From Lasiosphaeria ovina (lineage: Eukaryota; Ascomycota; Sordariomycetes; Sordariales; Lasiosphaeriaceae): a DNA stretch of 64,000 bases. The position numbers and the translations under genes were made by a program. The notes below the pieces were generated by a model, which searched no databases, was not told the origin of the DNA, and saw only the letters and a program-made list of their open reading frames with translations. The stretch lies in assembly GCA_033439765.1 (NCBI GenBank), contig JAULSN010000007.1, positions 2,604,001 through 2,668,000 of the forward strand. The letters run 5' to 3'. Positions 62,278 through 64,000 of the stretch are shown here, piece by piece. Positions within the stretch are counted from its first letter, which is position 1, and each line of letters starts with the position of its first letter.

Positions 62278-64000
62278 ATGAGCTCGTCACCACCGCCACA
62301 GGCACTCCTTAACGGGGCGATTGAATTTTTTCCGCCTCTTGCCGAATACAATCTCGTGTCGGTGGATAGCCGTTCTCCACCAACAACTCCTACGCACCCC
62401 ATCCGTGGAGTCCTCCACGAAGTCCATGAGGTCGGTGACGGCAACGACAGCTCCACCCACGGCCACGACCACAACTTCAAGGGCCACGAATCAGACGGTT
62501 CCAGCGAAGCCTCGGCCCCGCGGTGTCTGATTCCCAACAGTTCTGCTGACTGGGAAGCCAAAAAGAGCATCATCAAGGAGTACTACATGGAGCAGAATCT
62601 TATTCTCAACGACGTCATCGCCATCATGCAGGAGCAGCACAGGTTCAAAGCCACGTATGTCACTGCTTTGCTTCTGCGGCGACGCATTCTTCTCAAGATT
62701 CGCTAACGGCGCGCCCACACCAGCGCGAGAATGTACAAGGGCCAGTTCGCCAAGTGGAAGTGGACCAAGTACAACAAGTCGGGGAAGCCCGGCACCACAA
62801 AGCCGCCGTGCTCGAGGACAGCACGGAGAAAGGGGGTGGTGGCTCGGTCCGAGAGCCGCGACGCTGAACGCGCCCCCCGGGACTGCCACCCGCCCAAACA
62901 ATACCTCACCACTCAAGAATACCTCCCGTGCCAGGAATACCACTCATCGACATCCCCCAGCCTACTTCCGTTGCTGTATCAAAACGATGAAGCATTCCAG
63001 TTAGAGGTAGCTTTGAGCGCCTACAGTGCCTACATCTCTGCATGGTGCCAGCGGAAGACGCCGTGGAGGACCGAGCCGTACCCTGGCGGGGCCGCAGCCC
63101 GGAAGGTCTCGATTTTGCAGCAGTTCAACGTCGCCTTCAATCACTTCAACTATGGTCGGTCCGAAAAGGGGGGGAATGCCCTGCGGCAGGCCTTTCGAAA
63201 AGTCGAAGATGCCGTGGCAAACGAGCTCGATGTCGAGGCCATCTGGGACTGCTGTCTCGCTGTGCCACAGCTCGCCCTAACCAGAGGCTGGGCGGACATC
63301 TTGGTCATGTTTACCGAATACCTCTACGAAATAGCGAGCGTGAAGAAGCCGGGGCACCCCATCACCCAGATTGCAATGAATATCTACAGGCTCGCCAGAC
63401 AGTCCGACAAGTGTGCGCTGCAGTCTTACATCGCACACGGCTGGGGGCTCTGGGTCAACCTCGTCACTCAACTTCGAGGGAGCCAGGACTACGTGACAAT
63501 CCACCTGAAGCGTGGCTACGTAATCCTCATGAATCCCGAAATGTCGATCGTGGCCACGCTGCTCGAGGACTTCGAGGGGTCGGTGCGAAGCTCGCTGGCC
63601 ACGGAGGGCGAGGTGAACACGACGAACCGGATCCTCGAGCTCGAGCAGCTGCTGGTGCGAATGTACATCCCGCTGTTCTCGGCCGAGTCGACCATACGGG
63701 CCCGCGTCATGCTGTCGGGGGTCGTACAGCGGCTTAGGGACAAGCACGGGAACAAGAACGTGCCGCAGCCGTGCTGGGACTATGTGGACCGGTACGAGTT
63801 CTTCAGCGCCCACCACTTCCTCGCGTCCATCGAAGACCATATGGGCGAGCACGAGAAGGCGGCCGACTACCGCCGCAGGAGCCTCGAGTCTCCCAAGGAC
63901 CGTTTCTGGTACCAGACGGCCCAGCGGCTGTGCGACTACCTGCAGTCGCAGCCCCAGTCTCTGGACCGTGTCGAGGAGGCCGAGACAATCTTGCGGCAAA
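62278..64000 (+). CDS. Clr5-domain protein, 3' end beyond the window
   Basis: Exon 1 ATG 62278 to 62654 (an in-frame ATG also lies upstream at 62149). A 69-bp intron (GTATGT, branch GCTAACG, CACCAG) is followed by exon 2 from 62724, open with no stop to 64000. The Clr5 module spans the splice: ADWEAKKSIIKEYYMEQNLI, LNDVIAIMQEQHRFKAT, then ARMYKGQFAKWKWTKYNKSG. Clr5 domains sit at the N-terminus of many fungal proteins, often before ankyrin, TPR or other repeats. The following 400 residues are helical (QQFNVAFNHFNYGRSEKGGN, WADILVMFTEYLYEIASVKK, EHEKAADYRRRSLESPKDRF) and could be TPR-like. It encodes an intracellular regulator of unknown target. The complementary strand also has a long open frame (63277-63999), but without domain content. 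Confidence 0.75.

Noticed and set aside
63277..63999. 240-codon minus-strand open frame
   Set aside because: It mirrors the codon bias of the Clr5 exon and has no motif; the plus-strand frame has domain and splice support.

Overview
The window is nuclear DNA of a filamentous ascomycete (Pezizomycotina, most likely a Sordariomycete; the genus cannot be told). Evidence: short introns of 43-75 bp with CTAAC/CTGAC branch sites, fungus-only families (FunK1 kinase, SUR7/PalI, DUF3723, AA11 LPMO, Clr5 domain, BTB and F-box singletons), Fot1/pogo transposons, an intron-bearing tRNA-Ile, and damage typical of repeat-induced point mutation (RIP).

The window has two compartments. Positions 1 to about 33.6 kb are an accessory, decayed compartment. 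It holds two complete 1,865-bp Fot1/pogo elements in inverted orientation (4621-6485 and 24918-26782). Between and around them lie gene relics: a C2H2 finger fragment, a DUF3295-like 3' piece, an AA11 chitin-type LPMO, a secreted beta-rich protein, F-box and BTB proteins, and a 5.5-kb DUF3723 gene. Most keep their frame or domain order but carry TAG/TAA stops, and some have lost key residues, in the CpA-to-TpA pattern left by RIP. Interspersed genes look intact: a 112-aa secreted protein with one intron, two small coiled-coil proteins, a SUR7/PalI membrane protein and two orphans. Three minisatellites (15.9-16.7, 20.4-20.8 and 23.4-23.7 kb) and a dispersed GGATCCCGG-type palindromic motif are largely confined to this half.

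Positions 34-64 kb are GC-richer and mostly ordinary: a FunK1 kinase (776 aa), a small PIP-box protein, a DUF7924-like gene broken by a 4-bp duplication, a secreted alpha/beta hydrolase, a truncated alcohol dehydrogenase remnant, an intact cinnamyl-alcohol-dehydrogenase-like gene, a 1,054-aa orphan, a six-exon 1,864-aa protein joining a nucleotidyltransferase-like N-terminus to ankyrin repeats, a Cys-pair orphan with an apparent frameshift, tRNA-Ile(AAU), and a Clr5-domain gene running off the right end.

No biosynthetic cluster or operon is evident. The common thread is the boundary between a RIP-affected repeat compartment and conserved single-copy genes. Domain names come from recognising motifs by eye, not from a database search; splice sites were placed by reading-frame continuity and consensus.
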